Of a stretch of 64,000 nucleotides of DNA, positions 33,900 through 43,190 are shown in pieces. Origin of the DNA: Clostridia bacterium (lineage in GTDB: Bacteria > Bacillota > Clostridia > Christensenellales > Christensenellaceae); the NCBI GenBank assembly GCA_017439085.1, contig JAFRTU010000013.1, positions 1-64,000 of the forward strand, in the 5' to 3' direction. A program made the position numbers and the translations under genes. Under the pieces are notes generated by a model, which worked only from the letters and a program-made list of their open reading frames with translations, was not told the origin of the DNA and ran no database searches. Positions within the stretch are counted from its first letter, which is position 1; every line of letters starts with the position of its first letter.

Positions 33900-34928
33900 A
33901 TGAAAGACTATGTTCTTTTGAATGATGACAGGACCTTCGCGTTTTCCGCGGAAAACCAGACGGGCACAAGGGGAGGCGGATCACGAGGAGGAGACTGTAC
34001 AAAGCTTTCTCCTAAGGTAAGGATCCAGCCGGGAGAGACTTTTACGCTGGTTGATACGGATGGTCCGGGCGTGATCCAGAACATGTGGTTCACAGGATAC
34101 GTAGGACACAGCTTCATCATAAGGATGTATTGGGACGGACAGGAGCATCCTTCCGTAGAGGCTCCTCTGTCAGCGTTCTTCGGTTGCGCATATGATGAGA
34201 ATTTCGAAGACAGGGACGGCAATTACCCTGTGCTGAACTCGGCACTGATGCTTGTAGCTCCGGGAAGAGGATTCAACTCCTTTTTCGAGATGCCTTTCAG
34301 AAAGCACTGCAGGATAACCATGGAGAACAGGGGAGAGGAACCGAGATCCCTCTACTACATAATCACAGGCTGTTACAGAGAGCTTCCCGAGAACATAGGC
34401 TACTTCCATGCCTCATACAGGCAGGAGCATCCGGTCACGAAGGGAAGAAGCTATACCATAATAGACGGCATAAAGGGCAAGGGGCAGTTCCTTGGAGTCA
34501 CTCTGGCGACTGGGATGAACAGAAACAATACCTGCTGGGTTGAGGGAGAAGCCAGGATGTATATCGATGATGATATATATCCTTCCATACACTATACCGG
34601 CACGGAGGACTATTTCACCGGTTCCTATGGGTTCGGGCATGATGTCCATATCAAGAGATATCAGACTTTCAGCGGTATCTACAGCGGCATGTTTGCGATC
34701 ATGGGAGACAACATGCAATTCTACAACGGACAGCAGCGGTTCCTGCTCTACAGGTTCCACGTACCGGATCCCATCCGTTTCGAGACGGGATTCAGGATGA
34801 CTCTGGACAATATGGGCTGGACAGGTCCCAGGTATGATGATTACACAAGCGTGGCATACTGGTATCAGACACTTCCTTCTGCACGTTTGAAGGATCTGCC
34901 TGAAGACACAGAGATGTGTATGAAATGA
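33900..34928 (+). CDS. GH172-type glycoside hydrolase (DUF2961)
   Basis: The 342-residue protein matches the DUF2961 family, now GH172, whose known members act on difructose dianhydride or release fructofuranose or arabinofuranose. Typical segments are GGCSRGG-like GTRGGGSRGGD, GPGVIQNMWFT, EAPLSAFFG, MPFRKHCRITMEN, and HYTGTEDYFTGSYGFG. ATG 33,900 is set by AAAGGAG at 33,886-33,892; an upstream ATG adds 11 residues before that site. No signal peptide is seen, so it is probably cytoplasmic. The sugar is unknown. Confidence 0.88.
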   Translation: MKDYVLLNDDRTFAFSAENQTGTRGGGSRGGDCTKLSPKVRIQPGETFTLVDTDGPGVIQNMWFTGYVGHSFIIRMYWDGQEHPSVEAPLSAFFGCAYDENFEDRDGNYPVLNSALMLVAPGRGFNSFFEMPFRKHCRITMENRGEEPRSLYYIITGCYRELPENIGYFHASYRQEHPVTKGRSYTIIDGIKGKGQFLGVTLATGMNRNNTCWVEGEARMYIDDDIYPSIHYTGTEDYFTGSYGFGHDVHIKRYQTFSGIYSGMFAIMGDNMQFYNGQQRFLLYRFHVPDPIRFETGFRMTLDNMGWTGPRYDDYTSVAYWYQTLPSARLKDLPEDTEMCMK

Positions 34929-34998
34929 GGAAAATAATAGAAATAAGGACAACCTAGATGCGGCGATAAACACCATGATCGGAAAAAGGAGGAAAAAG

Positions 34999-35301
34999 AT
35001 GCTTAATACGAAAACCGGTATATATGAGGAAAAGGCTGTTATAAGCCTTGAGGGAAAACTTGATACACTCACTTCACCTGAGCTAGAACAGGTGATCACA
35101 GAAGTGATCCCGCAGACAAATGAACTGATACTTGACCTTGAAGGTCTTGAGTATACTTCTTCTGCCGGACTCCGTGTGATACTCAGCACATACAAGAGGA
35201 TGAACGCCAAGAACGGTATCCTTAGAGTAAGGAACGTGAATCCGGTAGTCATGGAACTCTTTGAGATGACAGAACTGGCTCCGATACTCAACATAGAATA
35301 A
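34999..35301 (+). CDS. STAS-domain anti-anti-sigma-factor-like protein
   Basis: A 100-residue single STAS domain of the SpoIIAA/RsbV type. The site normally phosphorylated on serine is in LEYTSSAGLRVIL near residue 57. ATG 34,999 has AGGAGG upstream. It opens a three-gene cassette with a PP2C phosphatase and a STAS-kinase-HATPase fusion; by analogy the HATPase phosphorylates it and the PP2C restores it. No sigma factor is nearby. Confidence 0.92.
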   Translation: MLNTKTGIYEEKAVISLEGKLDTLTSPELEQVITEVIPQTNELILDLEGLEYTSSAGLRVILSTYKRMNAKNGILRVRNVNPVVMELFEMTELAPILNIE

Positions 35302-35311
35302 GGGTCTAAGG

Positions 35312-37090
35312 ATGGAAGAAAACAGACAGAAGATAGGGCTTATACAGCAGATATCAGTATTGTTCATACTGGGGATATTTCTGACGGGCATCATCACATA
35401 CGGAACAGAATATTACGTTACTGAGAGAAACGTCAAGGCTCAGGTCGAGAATCTTGCAAGCCAGACCGCGAGGGAAGTGACTCTGGCAGTAAGGGAATAT
35501 CCGGCATATGAGTGGCTGCTCAGGTACTGGTATGAGAACGCAGACACTCTTGACATAGAGTATGATGCGGAATACTGGAGAAACGCTATCACTAAAGAAA
35601 AGTGCCGTGTCTTTTCAGAGAAACATCCTGATCTGCAGCTCGATTATCTCATGGAAGAGGAGATAAGGGCACTTTCGGATGAGGATCAGAAACTCTATGC
35701 GGAGATCGCATATTCATGGTTCATAACGAGGATAAACCAGATAAAGAGAGCCAATAAGATAGACTTCCTTTTCTGTGTTGTCGTGAGAGATCCGTATGAC
35801 CGTCAGTTCTTCCTCTTCAGCGCTGCTGATGAGGGTGCCAAGAGGGGAACGGACTATGAGGAGGTCTATACCATAGGGACCACGGTAACAGTGTCCGAGA
35901 CCCAACAGGAGGCCATGAAGCAGGCTGTACTGAAAGATGCCCACCTGGGAGACGCTGGTAAATACTTCGATTATTATGCATATATGGGGACGCTGAAAGA
36001 CGATTATCTCCTTCTCGGAATGACATACAATATCTCCGACATAAGGAGCACGGTCGATCAGAACACCCTGAAAGAAGTATCTTATGCGGTTTTCCATCAG
36101 ATATTCCTGTCCCTTCTCTGGCTGATAGCGATATATCTGTTCGTCATCAAGCCACTGAAGGATATACAGAAAAGCATAAGATTCTATATAGAGACAAAGG
36201 ATACGGAGACAACTGTAAAGGATCTGACCCGTATCAGGAGCAGGAACGAGCTCGGACAGTTGGCCAATGATGTCAAAGACATGACCATAGAGATGAGCGA
36301 TTATACCAACGAGATCAAGAACATAACCGCAGAACAGGAGAGGATCGGAACAGAGCTCTCAGTCGCTACGAGGATACAGGTGGCGATGCTTCCGCACGTG
36401 TTCCCTCCGTTCCCTAATAGACATGAGATCGACATCTATGCATCCATGGATCCGGCAAAGGAAGTGGGAGGAGACTTCTACGATTTCTTCTTCGTGGATG
36501 AGGATCATCTTTGCATTATAATGGCAGATGTATCCGGAAAGGGAGTTCCTGCAGCGCTGTTCATGATGGCTTCAAAGATCATACTTCAGAGTGTGGCAAT
36601 GCTCGGCCGGTCCGTATCGGAGGTACTTGCCCTGACAAACGAGGCCATATGCTCCAACAATCAGGAAGACATGTTCGTCACGGTCTGGATCGGAATGCTT
36701 GAAGTGTCCACGGGAAAGCTCGTATGCTCGAATGCGGGACATGAGTATCCTACTATAAAAGATGCTGACGGAGATTTCAGGATATATAAGGATAAGCACG
36801 GACTCGTGATAGGAGCTCTTGACGGGATGAAATATACCGAGTATGAGCTTCAGCTTGAACCGGGAGCCAAGATCTTCGTTTATACGGACGGAGTACCTGA
36901 AGCTACGAATGCAGACGGGGAGATGTTCGGTATGGAAAGGACGATAGACGCTCTTAACGAGGTCAAGGAGAAGGATCCTGAGAGCGTCCTTAAGAATATA
37001 AGACGCAGAGTGGATGAGTTTACAGCGGGAGCCGAGCAATTCGACGATCTTACGATGCTGTGTTTGGAATATAAGGGTAAAGGAGAATGA
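35312..37090 (+). CDS. Membrane-bound PP2C (SpoIIE/RsbU-type) phosphatase with sensor region
   Basis: The 592-residue protein has TM1 at about residues 10-30, an extracytoplasmic region of about 230 residues, TM2 at about 262-285, a HAMP-like linker with RSRNELGQLANDVKDM, a coiled coil, then the PP2C domain from about 360. Metal-binding motifs: AKEVGGDFYDFF, IIMADVSGKGVPAALFMM, CSNAGHEYP, VYTDGVPEATN and QFDDLTML. It should sense an outside signal and dephosphorylate STAS partners. It begins ten bases after the STAS gene and ends three bases before the next gene. Confidence 0.93.
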   Translation: MEENRQKIGLIQQISVLFILGIFLTGIITYGTEYYVTERNVKAQVENLASQTAREVTLAVREYPAYEWLLRYWYENADTLDIEYDAEYWRNAITKEKCRVFSEKHPDLQLDYLMEEEIRALSDEDQKLYAEIAYSWFITRINQIKRANKIDFLFCVVVRDPYDRQFFLFSAADEGAKRGTDYEEVYTIGTTVTVSETQQEAMKQAVLKDAHLGDAGKYFDYYAYMGTLKDDYLLLGMTYNISDIRSTVDQNTLKEVSYAVFHQIFLSLLWLIAIYLFVIKPLKDIQKSIRFYIETKDTETTVKDLTRIRSRNELGQLANDVKDMTIEMSDYTNEIKNITAEQERIGTELSVATRIQVAMLPHVFPPFPNRHEIDIYASMDPAKEVGGDFYDFFFVDEDHLCIIMADVSGKGVPAALFMMASKIILQSVAMLGRSVSEVLALTNEAICSNNQEDMFVTVWIGMLEVSTGKLVCSNAGHEYPTIKDADGDFRIYKDKHGLVIGALDGMKYTEYELQLEPGAKIFVYTDGVPEATNADGEMFGMERTIDALNEVKEKDPESVLKNIRRRVDEFTAGAEQFDDLTMLCLEYKGKGE

Positions 37091-37093
37091 TCC

Positions 37094-38647
37094 ATGAATA
37101 TTGAACTGAAGGGGAGGATAGACTCCAACAATGCCGCTGAGACCGAAAAGGAGATACTGGAAAAACTTGGTGACAAGGCAGGAGAGCCTGTTGTCTTTGA
37201 CATGCAGGATCTTGATTATATATCCAGTGCCGGCCTCAGAGTCCTTCTTAGAGTCAGGAAGGACCATCCGGACATGACCATCATAAACACGAACCCCGTA
37301 GTATATGAAGTCCTCGATACAACAGGCTTCACATCCATGATGAATGTGGAGAAAGCCTACAGGGTCGTGACAGTGGAAGGCTGTGAAGAGATAGGAAGAG
37401 GCGCAAACGGTACCATCTACAGGATAGACCAGGATAACGTCGTAAAGGTCTATAACAACGCAGATGCTCTTGAAGATATAAAACACGAGAGAGAGGTTGC
37501 CAGACTGGCTCTTATACTCGGTATTCCGACGGCGATCTCATACGATGTGGTGAGGATAGGAGACAGCTATGGATCGGTATTCGAACTGCTTAACGCAAGG
37601 TCCTTCTCCAGCATAATCGCAAAAGAACCGGAGAAGATGGACTGGTGCGTAAAGGAATACGTGAAATTGCTGAAGATGATACATGGGACTCTCGTCCCGG
37701 AAGGAAAACTCCCGGATATCAAGGAAACGGTGATCTCATGGGCAGATTTCCTTAAGGATTACATCCCGGAAGGACCCTGGAAAAAGCTCAGAAAGATGAT
37801 AGAAGAAGTGCCTCATGATGACCACATGATCCATGGAGACTATCATACTAAGAACGTGGAACTGCAGAACGATGAGGTGCTCCTGATAGATATGGATACA
37901 CTGGCTGTCGGCCATCCGATATTCGAACTTGCCAGTATGTACAATGCGTTCGTGGGCTATTCGGAACTCGCTCACGAGAACATGCTGTCATTCCAGGGAT
38001 TCAGCTATGAGACGGCAGGGATATTCTGGAAGAAGGTACTCGCAGAGTATCTCGGAACATCATGCGAAAGAAAGATAAAGGAAGTCGAAGACAAGGCTTC
38101 CATAATCGGCTATACGAGGATGATCCGCAGATCAATACGCAGGAACGGTCTGAACACGGAACAGGGCCGTAAGGAGATCTCATACTGGACGGAAAAGCTT
38201 CTTAAACTCATAGATTCTGTGGACACTCTCATTTTCAGTGTGAACGAGCTGGAGATAGAGGCCCAGGTCGAGAATCTAAATGAAGTGCAGCAGTTCGTAG
38301 AAGAAAGACTGGGAAATATAGACTGTCCCCCGAAGCCCATGATGCAGATAATGCTTGCTGTGGAAGAGATCTTCGTGAACATTGCACACTATGCTTATGC
38401 TCCTTCGAGGGGCAATGCTACCGTCAGGGTGGAGGTGACCGAGGAGCCTGTAGAGGTATCCATAACCTTCATAGACAATGGCGTCCCATATGATCCTTTA
38501 AAGAAGGAAGATCCGGATATCTCGATTCCTGCTTCGGAAAGGGCCATAGGAGGACTGGGAATATTCCTTACAAAACAGCTCATGGATGATGTCATCTATG
38601 AATACAGGGACGGACACAACATACTGACGCTTAAGAAGAATATCTGA
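37094..38647 (+). CDS. Three-domain STAS / APH-like kinase / HATPase protein
   Basis: A 517-residue fusion. Residues 1-95 are a STAS domain with LDYISSAGLRVLL. Residues about 100-380 resemble the APH/choline kinase fold (related to family TIGR02172): glycine loop EIGRGANGTIYRI, Lys in NVVKVY, catalytic HGDYHTKNVEL and metal-binding LIDMDTL. Residues about 390-517 are a RsbW-like HATPase: MLAVEEIFVNIAHYAY, FIDNGVPYDP, GGLGIFLTKQLMD. It thus carries a switch, a possible second phosphotransferase and the switch kinase in one chain. It probably works with the PP2C and STAS upstream; output is unknown. Confidence 0.9.
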   Translation: MNIELKGRIDSNNAAETEKEILEKLGDKAGEPVVFDMQDLDYISSAGLRVLLRVRKDHPDMTIINTNPVVYEVLDTTGFTSMMNVEKAYRVVTVEGCEEIGRGANGTIYRIDQDNVVKVYNNADALEDIKHEREVARLALILGIPTAISYDVVRIGDSYGSVFELLNARSFSSIIAKEPEKMDWCVKEYVKLLKMIHGTLVPEGKLPDIKETVISWADFLKDYIPEGPWKKLRKMIEEVPHDDHMIHGDYHTKNVELQNDEVLLIDMDTLAVGHPIFELASMYNAFVGYSELAHENMLSFQGFSYETAGIFWKKVLAEYLGTSCERKIKEVEDKASIIGYTRMIRRSIRRNGLNTEQGRKEISYWTEKLLKLIDSVDTLIFSVNELEIEAQVENLNEVQQFVEERLGNIDCPPKPMMQIMLAVEEIFVNIAHYAYAPSRGNATVRVEVTEEPVEVSITFIDNGVPYDPLKKEDPDISIPASERAIGGLGIFLTKQLMDDVIYEYRDGHNILTLKKNI

Positions 38648-38658
38648 GGATCTGAGAC

Positions 38659-39546
38659 ATGGAGTTTTTGCCTTCGCAGTGCGATCTGCACATGCATACC
38701 ACCGTATCGGACGGAACTGATGGCCCGCTTGAGATCATGTCTCTCGTAAAGGAGAAGGGGATCGGTATGTTTTCGGTTACCGATCATGATGCAGTGAAGG
38801 GCTGCGGCATTATTGCGGAGTCCATAACGGGGAACGATCCCACATTCATCACCGGAGTCGAGTTCTCCTGCAAGGACGATTTAGGGAACTATCACATCCT
38901 CGGTTACGGGTATGACATAAAGGCTGAGGAGATACAGTCTCTGGTACAGAAGGCCCACTTGATCAGGATGAACAAGGTAAAGATGAGGCTTGAAAGACTG
39001 AAGGACCAGTTCGGCATATCATTCCCTGAAGAAGAGTTGGAGGCTCTTTTCGCCATGGATAATCCCGGAAAGCCTCACATAGGGAACCTGATGGTGAAAT
39101 ATAACATAACCAGGACAAAGGAAGAGGCAATAAAGAACTTCCTGAACAGGATCAGGATAAGGAACGAGATAATAGGACCTGAAGAGGCCATATGTTCAAT
39201 AAAGGCTTCCGGGGGTATACCGGTACTTGCCCATCCGTCCTATGGAAACGGAGACCAGCTCATTATGGGAGATGAGATGGACGAAAGGCTAAGACATCTG
39301 ACAGCCATGGGTCTCATGGGAGTGGAGGCATTCTACTCCGGTTTCACGGGAAGGCTCAGAAATGAGATGCTGTCATTCGCCGAGAAGTATTCCCTTTTTG
39401 TTTCTGCGGGAAGTGACTATCACGGAAGCAATAAGCTCGTTGAACTTGGTGACAACGGAACAGAAGGCTGTCCGGAAACACCGGAAAGCTTCAGGAGATT
39501 CATAAAAGAAGTCTCGGAAAGGCCGGGAGCATATAACTTCAGGTGA
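38659..39546 (+). CDS. PHP-domain phosphoesterase
   Basis: The 295-residue protein has the metal-binding sequence of the PHP family: CDLHMHTTVSDGT at residue 8, SVTDHDAV, GVEFSC, VLAHPSYG and AGSDYHGSN. Relatives such as YciV/RNase AM act on nucleotides or short RNA ends. It starts 11 bases after the STAS fusion gene but has an ordinary housekeeping look, so a link to that system is not shown. Confidence 0.88.
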   Translation: MEFLPSQCDLHMHTTVSDGTDGPLEIMSLVKEKGIGMFSVTDHDAVKGCGIIAESITGNDPTFITGVEFSCKDDLGNYHILGYGYDIKAEEIQSLVQKAHLIRMNKVKMRLERLKDQFGISFPEEELEALFAMDNPGKPHIGNLMVKYNITRTKEEAIKNFLNRIRIRNEIIGPEEAICSIKASGGIPVLAHPSYGNGDQLIMGDEMDERLRHLTAMGLMGVEAFYSGFTGRLRNEMLSFAEKYSLFVSAGSDYHGSNKLVELGDNGTEGCPETPESFRRFIKEVSERPGAYNFR

Positions 39547-39563
39547 AATGATAAAAGCGGGAA

Positions 39564-39599
39564 AAAGACACGGCATGGAAGCCGTGTCTTTCCTTTTTA
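39564..39599. terminator. Bidirectional terminator
   Basis: AAAGACACGGC at 39,564-39,574 pairs with GCCGTGTCTTT at 39,581-39,591, with T runs on both strands; shared by the PHP gene (+) and the serine hydrolase (-). Confidence 0.9.
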
Positions 39600-39606
39600 T
39601 ATTGTC

Positions 39607-40524
39607 TTATCTGTTTGCACGAAGTTCCGGATAGATCGTATCCCACATAACATCCAGCACTTCCTGTTGGCGTCCTTCGTCGGAGTTTATGCAGATGATC
39701 GCGTTGAGATCTCTAAGGACCACTCCGAACTTGGCACGGTAACCGTCAGCTCTGAAGGAACCATGCTGTCCCCTCCAGAAGCAATAGCAGTATCCGCAGT
39801 GATTGTCAGCATATGGATCGTAATGGGCATTATCTATCTTGAAGGTGGTGGAGAGTTCTATCCAGTCCCTGTCCAGGATCTGCTTTCCATTGATCCTGCC
39901 ATAGTTGTAGTACATTTCAATGAAACGGAACAACTCACTGACGCTGATATGAAGACCGCTGGCACCGAAGGAATAGCCTTCAGGATCGGTATCCCAGTGA
40001 GGTCTTGCCATTCCGAGAGGCGTGAAGAGTCTAGGCATCAGGTAGTCCACGAGATCGCATCCTGCTTTCTTCTGCACCATTACGGCAGCGAGATATGTGG
40101 CGGCATTGTTGTACCAGAAATATGTTCCAGGTACTTTGGTGAAGGGGCGGCTTAAAGTGTAGGATATATAGTCATCAAGGCCTCCTTCTCTCATCCTCGG
40201 CGTAAGATGGTCGGTATCCTGTCCCGGAGCCATGCAGAGAAGATCCTTCAGCCTGCATTCGAGAAGGTTATCGTTAACCTCTGCCGGAAGTCTGTCCGGA
40301 AAGTGATCGACGACTCTGTCTTCCAGGCTGATAAGTCCCTCCTGGATCGCAAAGCCGACTGCCGCAGAAGTGAAACTTTTGGAAACGGAGAACTGGTTGC
40401 GTCTTACCTCGGGAATGAACTGATGATGTGCCAGGAACTGTCCGTCCTGCCAGACTATCACTCCCTCCACATTATATGCTCCCTTTTTCACAGCCTCTAC
40501 GAAGGGCTCGATGGAAAAATTCAT
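39607..40524 (-). CDS. Serine hydrolase, class C beta-lactamase-like
   Basis: A 305-residue member of the beta-lactamase/penicillin-binding fold: nucleophile motif FSVSKSFTS (SxxK) near residue 47, FWYNNAATY (YxN), and a late RGQHGSFRA in place of KTG. No signal peptide is visible, so it is more likely an esterase or peptidase than a resistance enzyme. The start has GGGGAGG upstream. A distant relative lies at 63,062. Confidence 0.85.
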   Translation of the reverse strand: MNFSIEPFVEAVKKGAYNVEGVIVWQDGQFLAHHQFIPEVRRNQFSVSKSFTSAAVGFAIQEGLISLEDRVVDHFPDRLPAEVNDNLLECRLKDLLCMAPGQDTDHLTPRMREGGLDDYISYTLSRPFTKVPGTYFWYNNAATYLAAVMVQKKAGCDLVDYLMPRLFTPLGMARPHWDTDPEGYSFGASGLHISVSELFRFIEMYYNYGRINGKQILDRDWIELSTTFKIDNAHYDPYADNHCGYCYCFWRGQHGSFRADGYRAKFGVVLRDLNAIICINSDEGRQQEVLDVMWDTIYPELRANR

Positions 40525-40626
40525 AATACAACCTCCCCAAAAACTTAATATAATATAATTGTAGGTTGAAAGGCTTCTTTTTTAAAGGAGTTAATAAATA
40601 CAAAGAAAACAGCAGGGGAAACGGTA

Positions 40627-41349
40627 ATGAAGAAGTTTATTGAAAAGGTGAAGAGCATACCGAAATGGGGATGGTACTTCGGCTTTTTTTATTTCGGGCT
40701 GCAGTACGGCATGTACAGACTGGGAGACTTACTGAGCAGAGCACTTGGGACGATAGACAACGCATTTGCACCGAAGATCTCTGCAATCGATGACAGGATC
40801 CCTCTCATCGCGGCATTCTCGGTCATCTATCTCTTTTCATATATTTTCTGGATCTGCGGGCCCATAGCGGTATCACTGACCAGGAGGAAGAACTTCATAA
40901 ACTACATAATAGGACTGTCAGCGGCTTACATCATAGGATTCCTGTTCTTCGTGTTCATGCCCACATACATGGACAGAGTTGCGGAAGGACTCATGGACGT
41001 TTCCGAGAGGGGCGGGATCTTCAACTGGTTTCTGAAGGTCATCTATGGAGCAGATGGAAGCGAGAAGGGTTTCAACCTTTTCCCGTCATACCACTGTCTC
41101 ATAAGCCTCTATTGCTATCTTGGGGTAAGAAAACAGCCTGAGATATCGAAGGGATTCAGGGCTTATTCCCTCATAATGACCATACTGATCTGCATGTCCA
41201 CGGTGTTCACGAAACAGCACTATTTCATAGACATACCGGGAGGACTTCTGATATCGATACTCTGCTATATGGTGGTGAACAGACTGGATCCGGGAGAGAA
41301 GATCGTCAGGAAGAAGGAAATCAGGGAACTTCAGGAAGAGACCGAATGA
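40627..41349 (+). CDS. PAP2-family membrane phosphatase/transferase
   Basis: The 240-residue protein has about six transmembrane helices. The PAP2 catalytic motifs are FPSYHCLISL and FTKQHYFIDIPGG near residues 155 and 195, the layout of inositolphosphotransferase-like PAP2 proteins. It acts on lipid phosphates in the membrane; the substrate is unknown. Confidence 0.85.
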   Translation: MKKFIEKVKSIPKWGWYFGFFYFGLQYGMYRLGDLLSRALGTIDNAFAPKISAIDDRIPLIAAFSVIYLFSYIFWICGPIAVSLTRRKNFINYIIGLSAAYIIGFLFFVFMPTYMDRVAEGLMDVSERGGIFNWFLKVIYGADGSEKGFNLFPSYHCLISLYCYLGVRKQPEISKGFRAYSLIMTILICMSTVFTKQHYFIDIPGGLLISILCYMVVNRLDPGEKIVRKKEIRELQEETE

Positions 41350-41376
41350 TACATCATAATCAATGGAGGAAAGATC

Positions 41377-42189
41377 ATGGCAAGTTTTGAAGTCAATTTT
41401 ACGAGCTATACATTGAAAAGGGATGTCGAGATCACAGTAGTAATTCCCAGCATGACCATTCTCGAGGTCTTCGAGGATGATGCAGAAAAGAAACAATCTT
41501 CACATATAAGGGGGGAAAAATATCCTGTGCTGTATCTGCTGCACGGATATGCAAACAACAGGAGATCCTGGCTCAACTATACCAGCGTGATGAGATACGC
41601 CGAGGAGAGGAGGATTGCTCTTGTAACGCTGTCAGCCGAGAACAGTTCATATTCCAAGATAGGACAGAACGATTTCAAGAGCTTCGTAGCCCATGAGCTT
41701 CCGGAGTTCGTCTCCAGCATGTTCCCGATCTCCGAAAGACCGGAGGATACGTATATAGCAGGTCTCTCCATGGGAGGAAGCGGCACAGTGGTAACAGCGT
41801 TCACTGACCCGGAAAGGTTCTGTGCCATGGGAGTGCTATCCCCGGGCCTCAGGGTAATAACGGAGAGGATACTCCAGAGACCTGTGGAAGAGGGGGAGGA
41901 TGTCGAGTATCTACTTGATGAATACGATCCGTTCAGGCTTGCCGCAAAGGTTGCTAAAGAGGGGAAAAAGTTCCCGAAGATATATCTTGCATGTGGCTGT
42001 AAGGACAAGAACTACCCTATAGACGTCAGATTCCGTGAGTATCTTAAGGAGCTCGGAGCAGATGTGACATGGGACGAAGCCCCCGAGTATGCTCACGAGT
42101 GGCCGTTCTGGGATATGGAGATAAAGAAGTTCCTGGATTTCATTCCGAGGACAGACTATTACGCCGGACTTGAGAAGACCGGTGTCTGA
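41377..42189 (+). CDS. Alpha/beta-hydrolase, esterase D-like
   Basis: The 270-residue serine esterase has LYLLHGYANNRRSW (oxyanion region), nucleophile elbow AGLSMGGSG and a late His in AHEWPFWDMEI. Relatives include S-formylglutathione hydrolase and acetyl- or feruloyl-esterases, often tied to carbohydrate deacylation. No signal peptide is seen. ATG 41,377 follows TGGAGGA. Confidence 0.88.
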   Translation: MASFEVNFTSYTLKRDVEITVVIPSMTILEVFEDDAEKKQSSHIRGEKYPVLYLLHGYANNRRSWLNYTSVMRYAEERRIALVTLSAENSSYSKIGQNDFKSFVAHELPEFVSSMFPISERPEDTYIAGLSMGGSGTVVTAFTDPERFCAMGVLSPGLRVITERILQRPVEEGEDVEYLLDEYDPFRLAAKVAKEGKKFPKIYLACGCKDKNYPIDVRFREYLKELGADVTWDEAPEYAHEWPFWDMEIKKFLDFIPRTDYYAGLEKTGV

Positions 42190-42199
42190 TCATGTATAA

Positions 42200-42224
42200 A
42201 AGGCCTCCTTCTAAAGGAGGCCTT
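42200..42224 (+). terminator. Hairpin between esterase and AEC genes
   Basis: AAGGCCTCCTT at 42,200-42,210 pairs perfectly with AAGGAGGCCTT at 42,214-42,224 with a 3-base loop. There is no proper T run, so it may be a weak terminator or a stabilising hairpin. Confidence 0.4.
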
Positions 42225-42259
42225 ACCATATGTTGTGATATGAAGAGAGGAAGGTTTAT

Positions 42260-43180
42260 ATGGGGATAATCTCGATCATTTTTCCGGTGCTGATGATGAT
42301 GGCACTGGGAAAGATACTGGGGATGAGGGGAATACTGGATGATCATACCGTGGACAGCCTGAAGAAGCTGATCGCGGATATCATGCTTCCGGTGACACTC
42401 TTTGATGCCATACTTCAGACAGTGTTCGACGGGCGGAGCCTGCTAATGATATTGGCCGTGTTCATACTGTTCACACTGATGCTGTTCACTGCAAGAGCAT
42501 TGAGGAGGCACTTCGGTGAGTTCTCGGGGATAGCTCCTTATCTTTGTGTCAGTATTGAGGGAGGGATGATGGGATACGCTCTCTATACCTCTATATATGG
42601 GAGCGGAGAGCTCGGGAACTACCTCAAGATAGATCTCGGGAACATATTCTTTGCCTTTACCGTGTTCCTGTTCATGATAAAGACCGATATGTCGGGATCA
42701 AGGGATCTGAAGAAGATATTCAGGGGATTTATCACTTCTCCGATAGTGATAGCAGTTGCTCTGGGATTCATACTGTCCATTACGGGAGTCGGACAGCTTC
42801 TTATATCATCAGGCTTGTATCAGTTCTATTCTTCCGTGGTAGGCATGGTGACTGCACCCATGAGTGCGCTGGTACTTCTGACAGTGGGGTACGGGCTTGA
42901 GTTCTCAAGGGAGATAATGGGACAGGTGATCAAGGTATCTGCACTGAGGCTTCTGCTGTACATGCTGGCACTTGGAGCCATGTTCATCGTCTTCAGAGAA
43001 GACCTTGAAGATGCACATCTCAGATATGCGCTCATACTGGCGTTCTTCATGCCGGGACAATTCATAACTCCCGTCTATGTGGATGAACAGAGACAGCTGA
43101 AATTCGTTTCAACACAGCTGTCATTCTATTCACTGATATCGATAGCAGCCTTCATAGTCATAAGCATAATGGCTGCATAA
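42260..43180 (+). CDS. AEC-family (auxin efflux carrier-like) transporter
   Basis: The 306-residue membrane protein has about ten helices in two halves. The first helix GIISIIFPVLMMMALGKILG, the later DIMLPVTLFDAILQ and the second-half LRLLLYMLALGAMFIVF fit the AEC family, whose bacterial members carry malate or other small acids. AGAGAGGAAGG precedes the ATG. The substrate is unknown. Confidence 0.85.
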   Translation: MGIISIIFPVLMMMALGKILGMRGILDDHTVDSLKKLIADIMLPVTLFDAILQTVFDGRSLLMILAVFILFTLMLFTARALRRHFGEFSGIAPYLCVSIEGGMMGYALYTSIYGSGELGNYLKIDLGNIFFAFTVFLFMIKTDMSGSRDLKKIFRGFITSPIVIAVALGFILSITGVGQLLISSGLYQFYSSVVGMVTAPMSALVLLTVGYGLEFSREIMGQVIKVSALRLLLYMLALGAMFIVFREDLEDAHLRYALILAFFMPGQFITPVYVDEQRQLKFVSTQLSFYSLISIAAFIVISIMAA

Positions 43181-43190
43181 GGAGAAACAA

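Noticed and set aside
34413..35294. A 293-codon minus-strand frame across GH172 and the STAS gene
   Set aside because: It spans two well-supported genes on the other strand and has no domain pattern of its own.
36572..37486. A 304-codon minus-strand frame across the PP2C and STAS fusion genes
   Set aside because: Antisense shadow; the plus-strand genes have complete catalytic motifs.
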